A stretch of DNA of 64,000 nucleotides from Colius striatus (GCF_028858725.1 NC_084764.1:20015501-20079500), one strand, 5' to 3'. Counted from the first letter of the stretch, positions 1 through 13,949 are shown. The notes: generated from the letters alone by a model not told the origin. A program made the numbers and translations.

Positions 1-153
1 CAGCCAGCTCTCGATCCACCTCACTGTGCACTCATCCAAGCCACAGTGCCTCAGCTTTCTGATGAGGGTGCTATGGGTGACAGTGTAAAAAACTTTGCTG
101 AAGTCAAGGTAGATGACATCCACTGCTCTCCCCTCATCTAGCCAGCCAGTCAT
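1..153 (-). mobile_element. CR1-like reverse transcriptase fragment
   Basis: The minus strand from 153 to 1 translates to a stretch with DEGRAVDVIYLDFSKVF and HCGLDECTVRWIESWL, which matches the reverse-transcriptase core of CR1-type non-LTR retrotransposons (consensus YLDFSKAFDTVSH). Here the catalytic FD is changed to FY, so the copy is dead. It has no in-frame stop in this stretch and runs off the left edge of the window. Confidence 0.8.
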
Positions 154-3100
154 AATCTACTTCTTTCTACATTCTATGATCTCTGACTACAGCATGTCCA
201 AGCCATGCAAAATATGTACTTAGATATATATTAAAATGGTAATTAAATGTGTTTTATATCATACAAGTGACCTAATATAATTGTAATGTAAGAGAAACTG
301 TAAAATTTTTATTCCCGTGTTCTTATATTTTAAGCCTTATATGTGGTAGGGGAAGCCTGGGATGGGAGCAACATGATGAGACATTTCAATATCTTGTGAG
401 CCAGTGATCTGAGGAACTTGCAGAGATGATGCAATACATTTGAGACATTAAAATCTCTCACTTTCCCCAGCCTTCAATTCAGTAAGATAAACCTGAAAAG
501 GAACATTTTCAAGCAGGAATGCTCACAGGAAAAGATATCAGTAGCTACTGAGATCTAAGATTAAAGTCCAAGCATACTCCAATTACAGCCTTCAAACCAG
601 ATAAGAGATTACACTAAATGTGAGCACTGTAAAAGTAAGTATACCAATATGATATGACTTGAACTTTCCTAAATGTCATGTTACAGCCCCTCATTTGGAC
701 CACTGTGTGCTATTGGAGAAACTCAAAAGGACTTTAATGGGGATCTGAGCTGATCTCTCATCTCTCTTCATAGCCATGAAGGTAGATTGCTATATTAAGA
801 TTATTAATTTCCCCCAATTCAGGGAAACCTTCTATGTACTATGTATGTGTATTATTGCTATGCAAGCTCAAGCTTTTCATTTCCTCTTCTTTGTTCCCAT
901 CAGGACTTAGATACGGCATGTAATTCTTAACAAAATGCTGAGGAATGTGACAATGAACCAATGATCAGAAGTGATTCTGCTTTTCACTTTTACTTGTAGG
1001 ACTTGCTGCACAACAAAGACCACTGGATGCATCACAACTGACAGACACCTCACTGGCAAATTCAAGAGTCAACATGCTGTTGTCAGTAAGATTATTACGC
1101 AGTTGGTGTGTTTCAGTTAAATCCTTTTTCCTGCTTGGTCGGGGGACTTACAAGGAAGCTTCTGTGTCCTAAACCTTCTTATCTTGGGTTCAAATAATGA
1201 AGTTTTATGCCTAGGTCCACAAAGTTGCATAGGCTGTGGAGTGGTCCAGGATTCTGGCCTCTTAGCATCCAATAAAGAATCTGGCTGTCAAAGGCCACAC
1301 CTCCCTTCTGACCATGTGGGGGGTTGTGTACAAAAGACAGCTGCACATGCCCAAATTTCACCCTAAAATGGGGTTTCCATGCAACCAGGGAAGACATCAG
1401 GCCCAACAAAAGAAGTAATGGCAGCAGCCCTATGATGAGTGTTGCATTTTTTAAAAAAGAATTTAAAATGTGCTAGGATAGAGAGAAGGGATGTTAGATG
1501 CACGACAGCGGAGCACTTAGGATAATTGCACACGTTACAGAAGTCCTGAGGGTGTTTCCATAGTTTATCCAACAGGTACAATTCATCAAAGAACTAAGAA
1601 TTAAGTCCTGTTTTCTAGTCAGTTACATTGCTTAATCTTTAGAAGCACTTAAGAAAATATACAAATAGTTGACATTTACCTATGAAAACCAAATTCTAAG
1701 GCCAGCACCTTTTTGGAGCTTTTTGTCTCTGACACACAACTCCCGGTGAACCAGACTGGGAAAAATGGTACCAGGGAGATAAGTAACACTTGTAACACAG
1801 TCTCCTACTTGAATATCAGAAGCAACAAAAATAAGTGTGTATCAATGCCTCAGCTACCCAACACATCACTCGGCATGTTAATATAAGCTCTTCTTTTCTG
1901 GGTGAAGCTGAAAGCTAACTTTGTGAACCTTGCATCAGCCCTGACTAGCAGAGTTAAAATGCCTCTGTCCTGTGTACTGGTCTCTACTCACAGAGGATGC
2001 AGGCAGGATGCATCCACCTTGTAGGCTACTGCAAAGCTTAGCTTATTACTGCTGCTTACCACTGACAGCAGAAAGAGTCTTCTTAGTGGGCATAAACAGC
2101 AATATAGACATGGACAAACTTTTTCAGCTAAAATTTAAGTATCTATAGACATGGAGTGTCTGTGGCTTTGAGACGGAAACCTTGACGATTGCCTCCTTTT
2201 ATGCAGATACTTAAACCCATGAGTATCTAAGCTTCCCTGGCTATAGAGTTTAGTTTCTCAGATGGTAGACACACGTGAAAATATTTTCACTAAGTCCATC
2301 GAGTTTGTGGTCATCGAGAATATTACTTTAGATAACAGACACCTCCTCAAAAATTGAATGCATTTTTCATTCTTATTTTCATTAGTTGTTCTCCATCTCT
2401 GACAGCAATATTGCAGGAAAGCCACAGAACTGCTGAGCCTAGCATGCTGGGTAGAGATGAAACATGCCTGACTGAGATCCTCACTCTCATAACTGATCCT
2501 TCTACCATTATTGCCTTAACTAAAGGCTTGGATTCAATAGTTTAGTCTCACTCTCCCACCTCATTCTTTGGGAAAATCACACAAATTCCAGAGAATTTTT
2601 TCTGACTCCATCTCTGACAGGCTTTTTTATTAAAAAATAAGGTTAAAAACTAGAGTTGCTGAGACAGCTTACTTCTCTCTAACATGGCTTTCCTGGTTAG
2701 CATCCACAGGAGCAAACTCACTGTAAAATATTGTAAAAACATGGAGGAGCTTTAAAGAATTGTTTAAAAAACTGTTCTTGGTTTGGTGCCAGCTACAGAT
2801 GCCATGCTGATTACAGAAGATTACATAAATTCCCCAAGCCTTATTATCTTCTCACACCTATAAAATTGTGAAGAATTCCACTGGAGTCACTGGAGTTTCA
2901 CAAGTGTAAGCCTGTGCTGCAGAAGAATATGGTCCTTTCAGTGGATCCAGTTATCGCTACCCATCTGCTAATACACACAAAAAAATACTCAAAGCAAAAC
3001 ATGCAGAGTATGATCTGTCCATGTAAATCCTTCAGTCTTCATTGATTTCAACTGAATTGCACAGCTGAATGTGTCAGCTGAATTTTTATCTCAGCATGTA

Positions 3101-4479
3101 AGGAACAAAACTGACTCTTTGGCATCTTTGTTGTAGAATATTACTAAGATTTTTGTACAGCATGTATTGCTAAACAAAACAAAACATTACTATAGCAGGT
3201 AAACCAAAGTTTCAACTAGCTTTGGAAGCTTTTCTGTAACAACGGCTTAGAAAGAGGTGTAAGATTTTCAAGGAAAAGGAATGTACCTGCAGAAAGAGCT
3301 TTCCCTGATACCTAGTTGCTTATCTTGCCAGTTCCAGAGATGTTTTGAGCCCAAGGCCACGAGTAGATCATGGGTACTGCTGGTGACCTACCTAATAGGA
3401 ACCCAGTCATCTCATCTTTCAGTGCATTTAGCCGTTTCCCCCGTGCCATCCTGTAGCAATGAGTTCCATGGCCAAATTATGCACCATTAGAAAAAGTCAT
3501 TGTTTTCAAGCTTTTTAAACTATGTGAATTTATTGTATTTTTTAACAAGATATGTTTAGTTTTCTTCACTCACTTTCTTCACACCACCTATAAAAGTATA
3601 AGCCTTTACTATATCGCAGTCAGTCATCTTTTCATACTGTGGTCAATCTATTTTGTTTTTTCCCAATTCTAATGTCATTCCACACTACTGCTCATCCTTG
3701 TTGAGTTTATTTTCTACATCTGCTGTTACTCTCTTTAGTCAAGACTTGCAGGATTAACATACAGCATTCATGATAAGGGCACACCATTAATTTGTGCATG
3801 ATAGTCTTTATTCTTACTCCTTTCTGGGTTTGGGGATACCTCTTTAGTGGGGTATTTTTTTTTTTCATTTATCCAATATGGACTATACACTAGTGATGAT
3901 TCTGAAGGATTCTTAAGATGAGTGTGAAGGTCTTTGTAAATCAGATGACTCCAGGGAAAACACCACCACACATTTACATGAAAGGCAGTGAAAGGTTGAT
4001 GTATCCCACTATTATTTTTTTGTTATTTAGCTGACAGTAGTAACAAAGAGGATTAGAACTTTGTGACCTGCAAAATTTCCACAGACTGCCAACAAGACCT
4101 CCATAGACAACCAGTGGCCATGAACCAATGACTGTGAACCTAACTGCAAAGAATAATTCACAGTAATTTTTCCAAAAGTTGAGATGATCCTATGGTCTAC
4201 CATCATAAAAAAGCTTTAATACCTTCACTGTGGTCCCCAGCTCTCAAATAAGATGAGAAGTTCTTACTCTACAAAAGAATCGTGTATTTCTTGAACAATA
4301 CAAAGTTGAGAATAAAAACAAATTTGTTCCTTAGAAATTGCCTAGTGAAGCAGTTGTTTCATACTGCCTGTTGAACATTTGGGTAGACTGATTCAAATGT
4401 TAAAGCTGTGTTCAAACCAGAAAAAATAAAAATAATAAGCTGTCAGAATAATTACTAAGAACATACAAGGATTATACAA
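154..4479. other. gene-free AT-rich stretch
   Basis: No recognisable exon, RNA gene or repeat. ORFs are all under 80 codons and look random. Confidence 0.6.
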
Positions 4480-4770
4480 AGTAAACTGCAGCCTGCAAAA
4501 AGAGAATTGCATGTTAGCTAATTGTTAATTTTAGCAATTGCAATGGCTAATTACTGTGGCACACATTGACTATTAGCATGATGCCCCAGCACCTGCTTTC
4601 TCCAATGAACAGATTTCTTCATTGCTCGTGCAGGAGCAAAATGTGTAATTATTGGCCATCATTGGGGCGATTTTTCAGTGATTCTTTTGTGTGATGTGAA
4701 TGACGCATAATGACATATTTTATTAGAGGGCAAATAGCTGTTTGTTAATGGAAATGATTCGAAATCCAAG
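4480..4770. promoter_or_regulatory. candidate conserved element with dense ATTA/TAAT cores
   Basis: Within under 300 bp there are TAATTG, TTAATTTTAG, CTAATTAC, GTAATTATTGG, CATAATGAC and TTATTAG cores, plus a GGGGCGATTT patch in otherwise AT-rich DNA. It has the texture of a conserved developmental enhancer. The call is inferred. Confidence 0.35.
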
Positions 4771-5110
4771 AAACTAGGAGCTAGGAGCATGTTTTCAGTA
4801 TCAGCATGAATTCAAATGTATTTTCTTTTAACTCTTTATAAAAGAAGCATAGAAATCAAATCTAAACTTAGTATAATATATTTAATGATATGTGCAAACA
4901 CAGCATTGATTAATTGCCTCAAATGTTTTCAATGCTACACTATTTCATTTGTTACAGCAGTCTGCTAAATTTATGCATTTCTTATTTAAACTCTTCTTTC
5001 CTGGGCATATACTGTTAGAAAGATTATGTGGCTTGTTCCTCATTTACTGGGAAAAAAAATCATCTTTGTAACTTAAGCAACAATTATGGGCTTTATGAGG
5101 CACATTTTCA

Positions 5111-8100
5111 TTGCACACATTGTAGAACACAGTGCACTGGCATTATTATTCCTGAAAGTACATGCTTGAATGTATCTATCAAGACCCAAATGTCAGCTAC
5201 TGAATAGATTATGCATAGTTATCCAAAACAGAATATAGATACATAAAATCTCAGCAACAGAATACCCAATTTCTGAGAAAAGGTTTTTATTAGATAATCT
5301 GCATGATACTTTTGAAGAACAATGCAAATGAAAAAATCACATATGAACCTTAGACTACAGCAGTGTTTAAAATAGCAAACTGCTTTGTCATTTTTGAAGG
5401 ACAGGTCATGGCTAGAATACGAAAGCTGCCCTTTCCACTTTGCTTTTATTTGAATACTGTTCAAATTTGGGGAAAAAATAAAAGGGGGGGGGTGGGTGCT
5501 ACCAGGGGACACAGTTTGCTGAATTCCACTGATGTTAATCTAGACTAATGTGATGGATCTCCAAAGAAAGTAGAAATTTTTAACAATAAGTAGGAAAACT
5601 AAGCCTCTTCTAGCCTCTTCAGATAATGAAGATAAAAATTTAACGCTACCTAAGAAGTATAGTAATAAGAGAATTTTTGGCATAGCTCTGATTTCATCCC
5701 ATTTTGACAAAGATCCAGTGGCAGAACTTTGATTACATTTCACGCAATCTACAAACACATGGATTAGATGAAATTCAGACCTAATGGATGCATATGAAAA
5801 GACTAATTGACATACACTCAGTTTTTAAAGTATGTTCAAATAATTAAATAAATAAACAAACCACACACATAGCAGATGTAATAGGAAGATACAGGAAAGG
5901 ACCCTATCTTTTACATTTCTTCTACAATTGTATATGATACATGTATCGCATTTTAAAACTGTGGTTTTAGAGGCCACCATAAATTAAGCCAACTCTACAT
6001 ACACTGAAAATCTGGTTCGTCCCATATACTGAGCCCAAGTTATTTACAAACTTGAGGAAGAAACTATGAATGGGCACTTCCTCTTCTCACCCAGGGCCTA
6101 TAGGTTCTCTGCTGTTGCAAGATGTAGATAAGTTTGGTATTCAGGTTCACTGTTTGACCCATTAAACTGGTATTGAGGTATAATTTGTGTGTTTTCCCAG
6201 TACGGTTGCACATAGAATGGGGTTCATTTCCACAAGTTTGAATAAATTTATCCAGTTCAGTGAACCTGTTGTTAAGCTTAGCAAAACTCAGTAGGTGGCT
6301 TTAAAGTCCTGTAATTAGCCCATTACATAAAATCTGTACTTTAGATTTTTGCACATTGGTTAATAAGTATAACGTGCTTCGTATATATAAATAACATTAC
6401 ATTAAATGATGCAATATAAAGGAATTAAAGGCCAAAGTAGTTAAATAAAATACTTGAAGGAGATCTCAAATTAGCATGTTTAATTCCAACTCATTGAACA
6501 GGAAAAGGCTTTATCCTTACTGTACCAATTCCATACAATGTGTAGAATAGCAGATATTTAGCCTCCATTTTACATAAGGTCGCTGTCATCCCTGACCTCT
6601 GTGTGACTTTGGAAAAATGTTCTAATTAGCTTGTTTCTTTTAAAATCTAATCATTACAATGTCTAAATATAGTAATGAATTACCAAGACAGCACTTGCCT
6701 CAACAATTTTTCATAGTTTGTACATAACTAATTAATTCTTGATCCTTAATTTTTGCTTTCCAAATGAAATATGTGAGGAAAATGAAGTCTAGAGCTAATT
6801 AACCCGTGCAATGCTTACAGTTCTATAGAAAAATCACTTACCTCAACGTTCAAGATTCTAGTAGCTATAAAAGTAAAACACAGCTTTGAATCCTATTGCA
6901 ATAGGTCAAAGTTCCATTTCAATCTGTCAAATAATTTTGTTATTTTTAAACATTGAAAAAAATCACATAACCAAAATCTCAGACCTAATTATTAATTCAG
7001 ATCTATTTATGAATTCCATTATATTAATTAATATAACAAAAGATAATGTTACCTATATAGTCATAATCTTTTTAATGTTTTTTCCGTTTATATATAATAA
7101 ATACAATGTAACAAATAGCACTCTACAGAAATTCAGAGTTATCAATGCAATGGTGAAATACGTTTGAGAAGTTTTGTATGTATGCATATATATAAGCATA
7201 TATCTATCTATCCACACATATATATAAAAATATATACATGGAAAAACAAAGTATTATTTTGGTGTTATAGTAAACACTCAGAGTTAATACTGCAGACAAA
7301 TAAACTTGCTCAGATTTGATCTCATTAAAAACTCAACAGTCCTGCACTGTTTGCCAAGATTCATAAATACACAGATTCTACTGGATGAACCTGTCCTTAT
7401 TTATGTGTTTATACTGAATTAATAGTAAATCAATGGTTTCACTTGATCTCTACCTGAAGCCAGATCTCATTCGAAACTCAGATCTCATTCATTTGTAATT
7501 TTACGATTTGTTAGCAAATGCACAGAAAAAGCCCAGATAAACATCTAATGATGCTCCACAAGAAGAAGAGACAAGATTGAAAGTGACAGTTTTCATACAT
7601 ATCATTATGGTTATCATGACATGGCAAATAAAACTACTCCAATATCCAGTTGTGTTCTATTTACTTTGTGCAAATTTATATTACCATCTTTGAGGGCCTT
7701 TGACTTTTTTCCCATTTACTGCAGTTACTCCCTACACTGCTCTATAGCTGTTGCTAAAATTTTTGTTTTACTGACCATCTTAGTTTTAAACTAATGTGAT
7801 TGGCTTCTTTATATATCTCTCTACATTGTCCCCTTTTTTCTCATACACATTGACATCTGGAACCTTCTTGTCCCTTGGCCAGACATATCTGTCCTTGGAG
7901 CTAATTCCATTCTCAGTCACATAGGTAAATTTCCTGCTGGTTTTATACAGAGTTGACACCATAAAACTGTAGTAAAATTTTACCTCTGGTATAAGCAATT
8001 CTACTTCTCATAGAACTATCTAGACTATGTTTGGAGGTAACAGAAATGTTGAAGAAAATATCACATATGGTATTAATATATCAGAAGGTAAGAGGTGGAA

Positions 8101-11100
8101 TTGCATTGACTGGGCATTCCATAATTTATGCTAAATTAATCCGTTCAACAATTCAGTCATTAAAAAAAAGATAAGAAATTGCAGGAAGGAAAACAATCAG
8201 TAGAAGACACAAGACAAGCTGGGCAGATCCTCCTTAACTTGTTTCATCCTGATATATTCCCAATCCTCCACTCTGTCTTGTAAACTACATGTCCTTTGGT
8301 TACCTCTGAAGGCCAAGTTAATGCTGTATTATGTTACTTTCCAACACCTGGTTAGATTTTTTTTTTTTTCTGATAAATTTGAATCAAATCTGTGAAGCAC
8401 ACCATCAATAATCCTTCTTTACACTATGGATCTGTTCAAGTCAAAGAGTTAGGAGGTCACAGAGTATGGGTTATTTCAGTGAATGGAATACTTTATTCAG
8501 TCTCTTAATTGACCATGTGAGGTCTACTTGTAGGGAGAAGTTACACATGATGACAAACCTGAAAGAACACCAACGGGAAGTAGCTATGGACAGTGATTGC
8601 AAAGCTGCCTTTTTCTCTCCCTAAAGTTAAAATTCCCAATTAACATTTAGCAGTAAGTTAATGAAACAAAGAACACTGTGTTGCCTACCAGCCACAACTC
8701 TGTTTTACAAGGGGCAAGAGCCACTAACGAATAGAGACCGAATTAAATGACTGTTCTACATGTAAAAAAACTACTAGAAGGAAGATGAGGAAAATTATTT
8801 CTATTGCCCAAGTAATTTCATAAACACACATATCATACTATTAGAGCATATCTTTGAAAATAATTTAATTTACAAGATAGATAGGTGTGTCTTCTGTTTG
8901 TATACACATTGCTAAATGTCACATCAGGCTATTGGTTGCTCTAAGCGTTCCCGTATCTCTGAAGCTTATCAGCACTACCTATGAAGCAGCAAAGATGGAA
9001 TTTTTTTGTTGTTGCTTGCTTCTGGATGAAGAAATTACAGTGACATTGTATCTGGAAACATCTACCAAGTTTAAGGACTTTGGATTACAATTTAGATTAT
9101 TTGGGGTTATTTAACTATTTAAATAAGAGAATCAATCACTGAAGCACAGAAATGTGTAAGTAATATTATCATACAGGTAGCTAAGGCAGAATAAACTGAG
9201 GCAGAATGAACTGTTTCTCTCACTTACGCTTTCTGGCTGAATGATGCTACTGATGACTGTTGAAGCCTGCTTTAGCTAAGCCCTTAGTTTTCCTAGATGC
9301 ACAAAACAGATTTGAAAATATGTGTTTTTAACAATCCTTAACTACTTATCCTTATATATTGCATTAAAGACTAATAGACAAAACAGAGCAAAGATGCTGA
9401 AACAGTGGCATGTTCTCTGTTACTCCACTGGTTGTGCGTTCATGAAGTGGACAGAAAAAAAAGTCCATTACAAACTTCCTTTTCATACCGGAGCTTTTAC
9501 AATATATACTGAAAGCATATTATCTGGGAACATTTTGTGTGGAACTAACACAGAAGACAGATTTTTTTCTCTTAAAACTGTTACTATGAAGGTACCAGTC
9601 ACAATTGGATAATGAAAAGTGAGTTGACCTTTTATTTAAATGTAAGAGACTATCCATGAGTGCTCTAGTACCACCAGTCATCATCACACTCCCCAGCAGC
9701 TGGCAAACACAAAAGTAAAACACACAAGACATGCTACATGAGTTTCTATGGTGTATGTGATAATTATTGATAAATCTTTTCAACTTATATTTTGAATTGT
9801 AGAAGTTTTAAGCATTACATGGAGTTTTGAATAATTTACTGAGTCTGCTATCTTCTTTACCTTCTGCTAAGACATGCTTTCTTTGTACTGTGAATCTAAT
9901 TACACCTCAAAAAATTAAACAGCATAGAGCTCACATAGCAATTAACATATTTGAATTCATCTGATATCTTGAGATAGTTGAAAGTTAGTCCCATGGATTC
10001 TACTGGGACAGCAATTTTTTTTTTTCTGGTAGTATAAATCTCTGGGAGACAAAGAGCTTGCTGATGGAAAGGGCTTCAGAGAACACAGCTCAGCAAAGGA
10101 CCTAGCCAAAGATTTTTTTTCCAGCTGTTCATGCAATGTGAGAACTGCAAACTTAGAGCTCTGAGACTAAACAGTGGTCACTCTCCAACTCAAAAGAGGA
10201 CATGTTGGTACTCAGATGAGTATAAAGTTTGAGTCTGAAGGGATGCTTCTGTGGGAGGTAAGTTTCTTTCAAAAGTATACAGATGATTTGAATTTTCAAA
10301 GAAAATGGTAGTCAGAAAGCACATGAGGCTGCCAAAAAAACATGGTAAATCTGACACTGCAGTGCCATTATTACCATCATTGACACGAAGCCTATGCTTC
10401 TACTAGCATATAAACTCGTGGAATCTTTTTTCTAATATCATTGAGTAAAAAATTGCTGTGTATAACATTCATAGTTAATACATTTTATTTACAGAATAGT
10501 CATTCTAGAAGCTGATGAAGATCTAAAACTACCATTTTGTTTATCAGTAATTTCTGTACTTATTCTACTAATTTTGTGGGCTAATTGTTTATATTCTCTC
10601 AAAAAGATGCATTTAAAAATAGATATTAGAGGATAACAAAAAAGAAAGGTTACTAAAAAGAGTATGCCACCTTAATACAGAATATAACGTAACTGTATTT
10701 CTTATGGTCACCAGCAAATTTTATTTTAGAGTAATTCCTTTTAAAAGGATATTAAATACAAATTGACTGCATTTAGCTGAGGATTGCAATCAAAACTCCC
10801 TGCAGACAAGACACCTTAATGAAGTGAAAGGAGTTTTGAAACACACTGTGACTGCAGGATCAGGCCTAAACAAGATAGCAGGATTGCTTCATGATTTTAA
10901 ACCATTATTTCATATAAACAAAAAGAAACTACATTTATTACCAAAAAAAGAAGCCCTAAACATTATTGAAGCATGAAAATTATGGAATATATTTTGCCAT
11001 TATTCTACGAAATACAAGAAATAAGGAAAGAATTCTTATTTTTCTGATGCCATTAAGTTTTACAGACTGGGTAGGAGACCAGTGCTTGTCTTCAGACTAT

Positions 11101-11690
11101 GTCATTCCACTGCCCAAGAAGTCATGCTTTCAGAGGCAATGCTGCTAACATGCAATTTAGAGAAAGGAGAACAAGTGACATAGGGGGAACGAGTGCAGGG
11201 AGAGAACTCACACAACAGAGGAAAGTTTTAGACCAAGTAAGAGGAAGTTATACGTTCTTAAGTTGATTATCTGAGCTTTTTTCTTGGTCAAATGTTTAGA
11301 GAGTTATACTGGAAGTTCCATTATTCAGCATATAAACCTTCATCACTGCTCTAGTGAAATGAGCAATTAAGATTATGATTTTTTCCAAAACGCACTGTTG
11401 CTAATAGGTTCTGTCAGAACTTCCCATGCTTTCTCTGGAAATGTTTTAATTTCATATTCACAAAACTTCTTGCACTTTAGCAAGCAAAGCACAAAAATTT
11501 CAAACTGCGAGAATTTTGCATCTCTATTTTCGGAGCACAAAACCTTTAAAAGGTGTAAATAAAGAACCAATTAAGGTTTACCATTCTAGAGGATAATGAG
11601 AAGTGCCCATCAAATATGTTACATTCTTAAAATGTTTTGATTTAGCAGGCTAAATTAAAAACACTGTAGTAGCTTCCAGAGTAAAACCTG
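5111..11690. other. gene-free AT-rich stretch
   Basis: No gene recognised. Small low-complexity spots: GGGGGGGGTGGG at 5485-5497, an AT/ATCT-rich patch at 7175-7240, and T runs at 8360-8371 and 10015-10025. Short ORFs only. Confidence 0.6.
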
Positions 11691-11713
11691 ATGCACTTAC
11701 ATGTCACATTCAT

Positions 11714-11826
11714 TAAAAAAAAAAAAAAAGCAACACACACAAAAAAAGAAAACAAAAGGAACGTTTCCCTGCGCCTCCCGCCCCACCCCCCCTTCCCGCA
11801 ACACGCACCTCCACCCCCCCACCCCC
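11714..11826. repeat. A-rich then C-rich low-complexity tract
   Basis: A 15-A run and CA/A-rich sequence pass into CCACCCCCCC and CCACCCCCCCACCCCC runs. The minus strand is therefore G-rich. Confidence 0.75.
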
Positions 11827-11989
11827 AATAAAGCTCTAATTGGAAAGCATCCATCATGAGTACTTGCTTCCTGGCATACATGAAATGATCAGTGGGGAAA
11901 GCAGGGTCAATCGAGACAGACTGAGAGTGAAATTAAAATAATAAAATGTCTAAACATTTAACTGCAAATAGGAAATCTTTATACCCACC

Positions 11990-12480
11990 CACACCCTATT
12001 CTGTAGCATAAAACTAAGGCAACAATTATTCATATACCTCCAAGTAATTTGCAGGCTCCATACAAAAATTTCATTTAAAATAAGAAATTGCTATTTCTGC
12101 ACATTTATTCTCCCCAAATGCTGGCTAATTGCTGCAATGGCCATTATAAAGAATAATTTTCCCTTAGTGGGAAAAAAAAAAAAAAAAAAGGAATGAAGAG
12201 AACATTTTCTGGTTTTGTTCCTCTGCGGAGGCTCTATTCAGCGAATCCTGAATGCACAGCGTTTCACTGCTACATTTATTATGCTGAGAGGTCAAGTATT
12301 ACACAGCATCTTGTATTACGCTTTGCATGCTAAGTATTTCACTTCACAAATTGACCCTTCGGTGTACTTACTACATAATGCTCTAAAAACCCAGCTAAAA
12401 CGCAGGACAATTAGCAATACTTTGGCTCCCGCTTAACAATGGGGACACCAATGTAGGTGATTGCATTTACAGTGTTGCTT
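11990..12480. promoter_or_regulatory. candidate conserved element left of the 12.8 kb CpG island
   Basis: Low-repeat AT-rich sequence (GGCTAATTGCTGC, CAATGGCCATTATAAAG, ACAATTAGCAATAC), interrupted by an 18-A run at 12172-12189. It lies directly beside a CpG island, as conserved elements at homeobox loci often do. Not verified by alignment. Confidence 0.35.
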
Positions 12481-12749
12481 TCTTCACAAAACATTTTTGA
12501 CACATTAAAGGTACTTTGGAATTGTGCAGTACCAGTCGCCTCTCTCGTGAATGGCTTTTCCAGCATGTACCGAGAGAAACAGTTACTGTAGTTTAGAGCT
12601 TAATTGAAAAGAATTCAGGCACGGCCCTATGAAGCACCAATTAGAGGGATATTATATCATAAAAAGCTGTAATATCCATTTTCAGGCTTGTTCACCAGCC
12701 AGTACAAAGTAGGGCATGGCTTAAAAAGGGACGAAGCTGCAACTCCGGA

Positions 12750-13660
12750 GAACGGGACGTTTGTGGAGGAGGGCGAGGCGGAGGGCGGCTGTGGTGGCGG
12801 CTGTGATGCCGGCGGCGGTGGCGGCGGCGTTGGCAGCGGGAGCGGCCGCCCGCAGAAGCAGCGCCAGGTGCGGCCGCCGCGGGCTGGCGGAGCCCCGGCC
12901 CCTGTCCCGGCGACAGATCCCTGGCGCGGTGGCGGACCGGGCCGGTGCAGAGGCGCGCACGGGGAACGCTGCTGGGAGCAGCGCACCGCCGGGAAAGCCC
13001 CGGGGACACGGAGAATGAAAATACCCGAAGCTGTCGGGATTCATATATATATATATTTTTAACTATTATTATTTATAGCTGTAATCATGGAAACAAACAG
13101 AACCCTGCATTAGCGCCAGCAGCTCGCCGCGTTTCCGCACCTCCTGCTCCAACCGCTCCCCCCCCAGCCCCGCCCCGCCTCGCCTCGCAATCCTGAGAGC
13201 GGCAATTTCTTTGGGAGGAAAACAAACAAACATAAACTTCTCGCCCCGAAAATTTGGGATTTCTTGTGTCAAGCAGCTATAGAGCGACATTAATGGATCG
13301 GCCCCGCAAAGTGTCTCTTCACCGCCTTTAAAGTATCTTTCGAGTGCCTCGGGGAAGCCGAAGCGGGCCCACTCCCCGCCAGCGCCCGCCGGACGCTGCG
13401 AGAACCGCCGCACCTTTGGCCGTGCCCGCCCGGTCCCACGGCCCCTGTTCAAAACACTGATCCCCCGCGGTAGCCCGAAATTCACTGGCCACACTCGATG
13501 AAAACACATACTTGTTTTTCTTTTAATTGGGAGGAAGCTGAGAATCTAGAAGTCCTGTTGCTTGTCGCCCCGCCCGGCGCTCCTCCGCCGGGTTCGCGTT
13601 AGGGCTTCTAGCGCGGTGCTGGCGCCGGCCCGGTGTACCAGCTCACTGAGGGCAGTAGCT
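12750..13660. promoter_or_regulatory. CpG island in the NKX2-1 flanking desert
   Basis: A very CpG-rich core (12757-13005) with GGC-type trinucleotide repeats, then further CpG-rich segments at 13110-13195 and 13340-13660, broken by a TA-rich piece (13040-13080). It is isolated within AT-rich DNA about 32 kb from NKX2-1. Overlapping ORFs in several frames are Gly/Arg/Pro-rich and reflect the base composition. A non-coding RNA promoter or a distal Polycomb island is likely. Confidence 0.55.
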
Positions 13661-13890
13661 AACGGCCGCCATTTTACTGCCCCGCATGGGTGCCGTTGCC
13701 TTGTCTCAGGCAACTCAAGGACCTCCCGCGTGCCATTGCTATCTCTCAGGCACGGCTGCACCTCAGAGTGGCTATTTTACTACCTAAGATAGGGCACCTA
13801 CCTCAACTATCCGTTGCCCTGAGTCGGGAAGGGCAGCACCTCAAGCGGCCATTTTATTGCCTTTGGGGCACCATTGCCCAGCCTTTGGAC
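13640..13890. repeat. degenerate tandem triplication with CATTTTA core
   Basis: Three related copies are centred on GCCATTTTACTGCC (13668-13681), GGCTATTTTACTACC (13770-13784) and GGCCATTTTATTGCC (13848-13862). Each is preceded by GGCAG..CTCA-like and followed by GGG(T/C)GCC.TTGCC-like sequence. Spacing is 103 and 77 bp. The copies are diverged, so the duplication is old. Confidence 0.65.
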
Positions 13891-13949
13891 AAGATAAGGG
13901 ACCTGTATAGGTGTGCCAGCCATGGAATCCATCTTCAAGTTGACTGAGC

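Noticed and set aside
7175..7240. AT-rich TATATA/ATCT patch as a possible hairpin RNA
   Set aside because: Simple-sequence symmetry explains it; no stable non-repetitive stem was seen.
12688..13062. 124-codon Gly-rich plus-strand ORF and several overlapping ORFs on both strands at the 12.8 kb CpG island
   Set aside because: Open frames exist in at least five frames at once and the products are Gly/Arg/Pro/Ala repeats from GGC-rich DNA; this is base composition, not coding signal.
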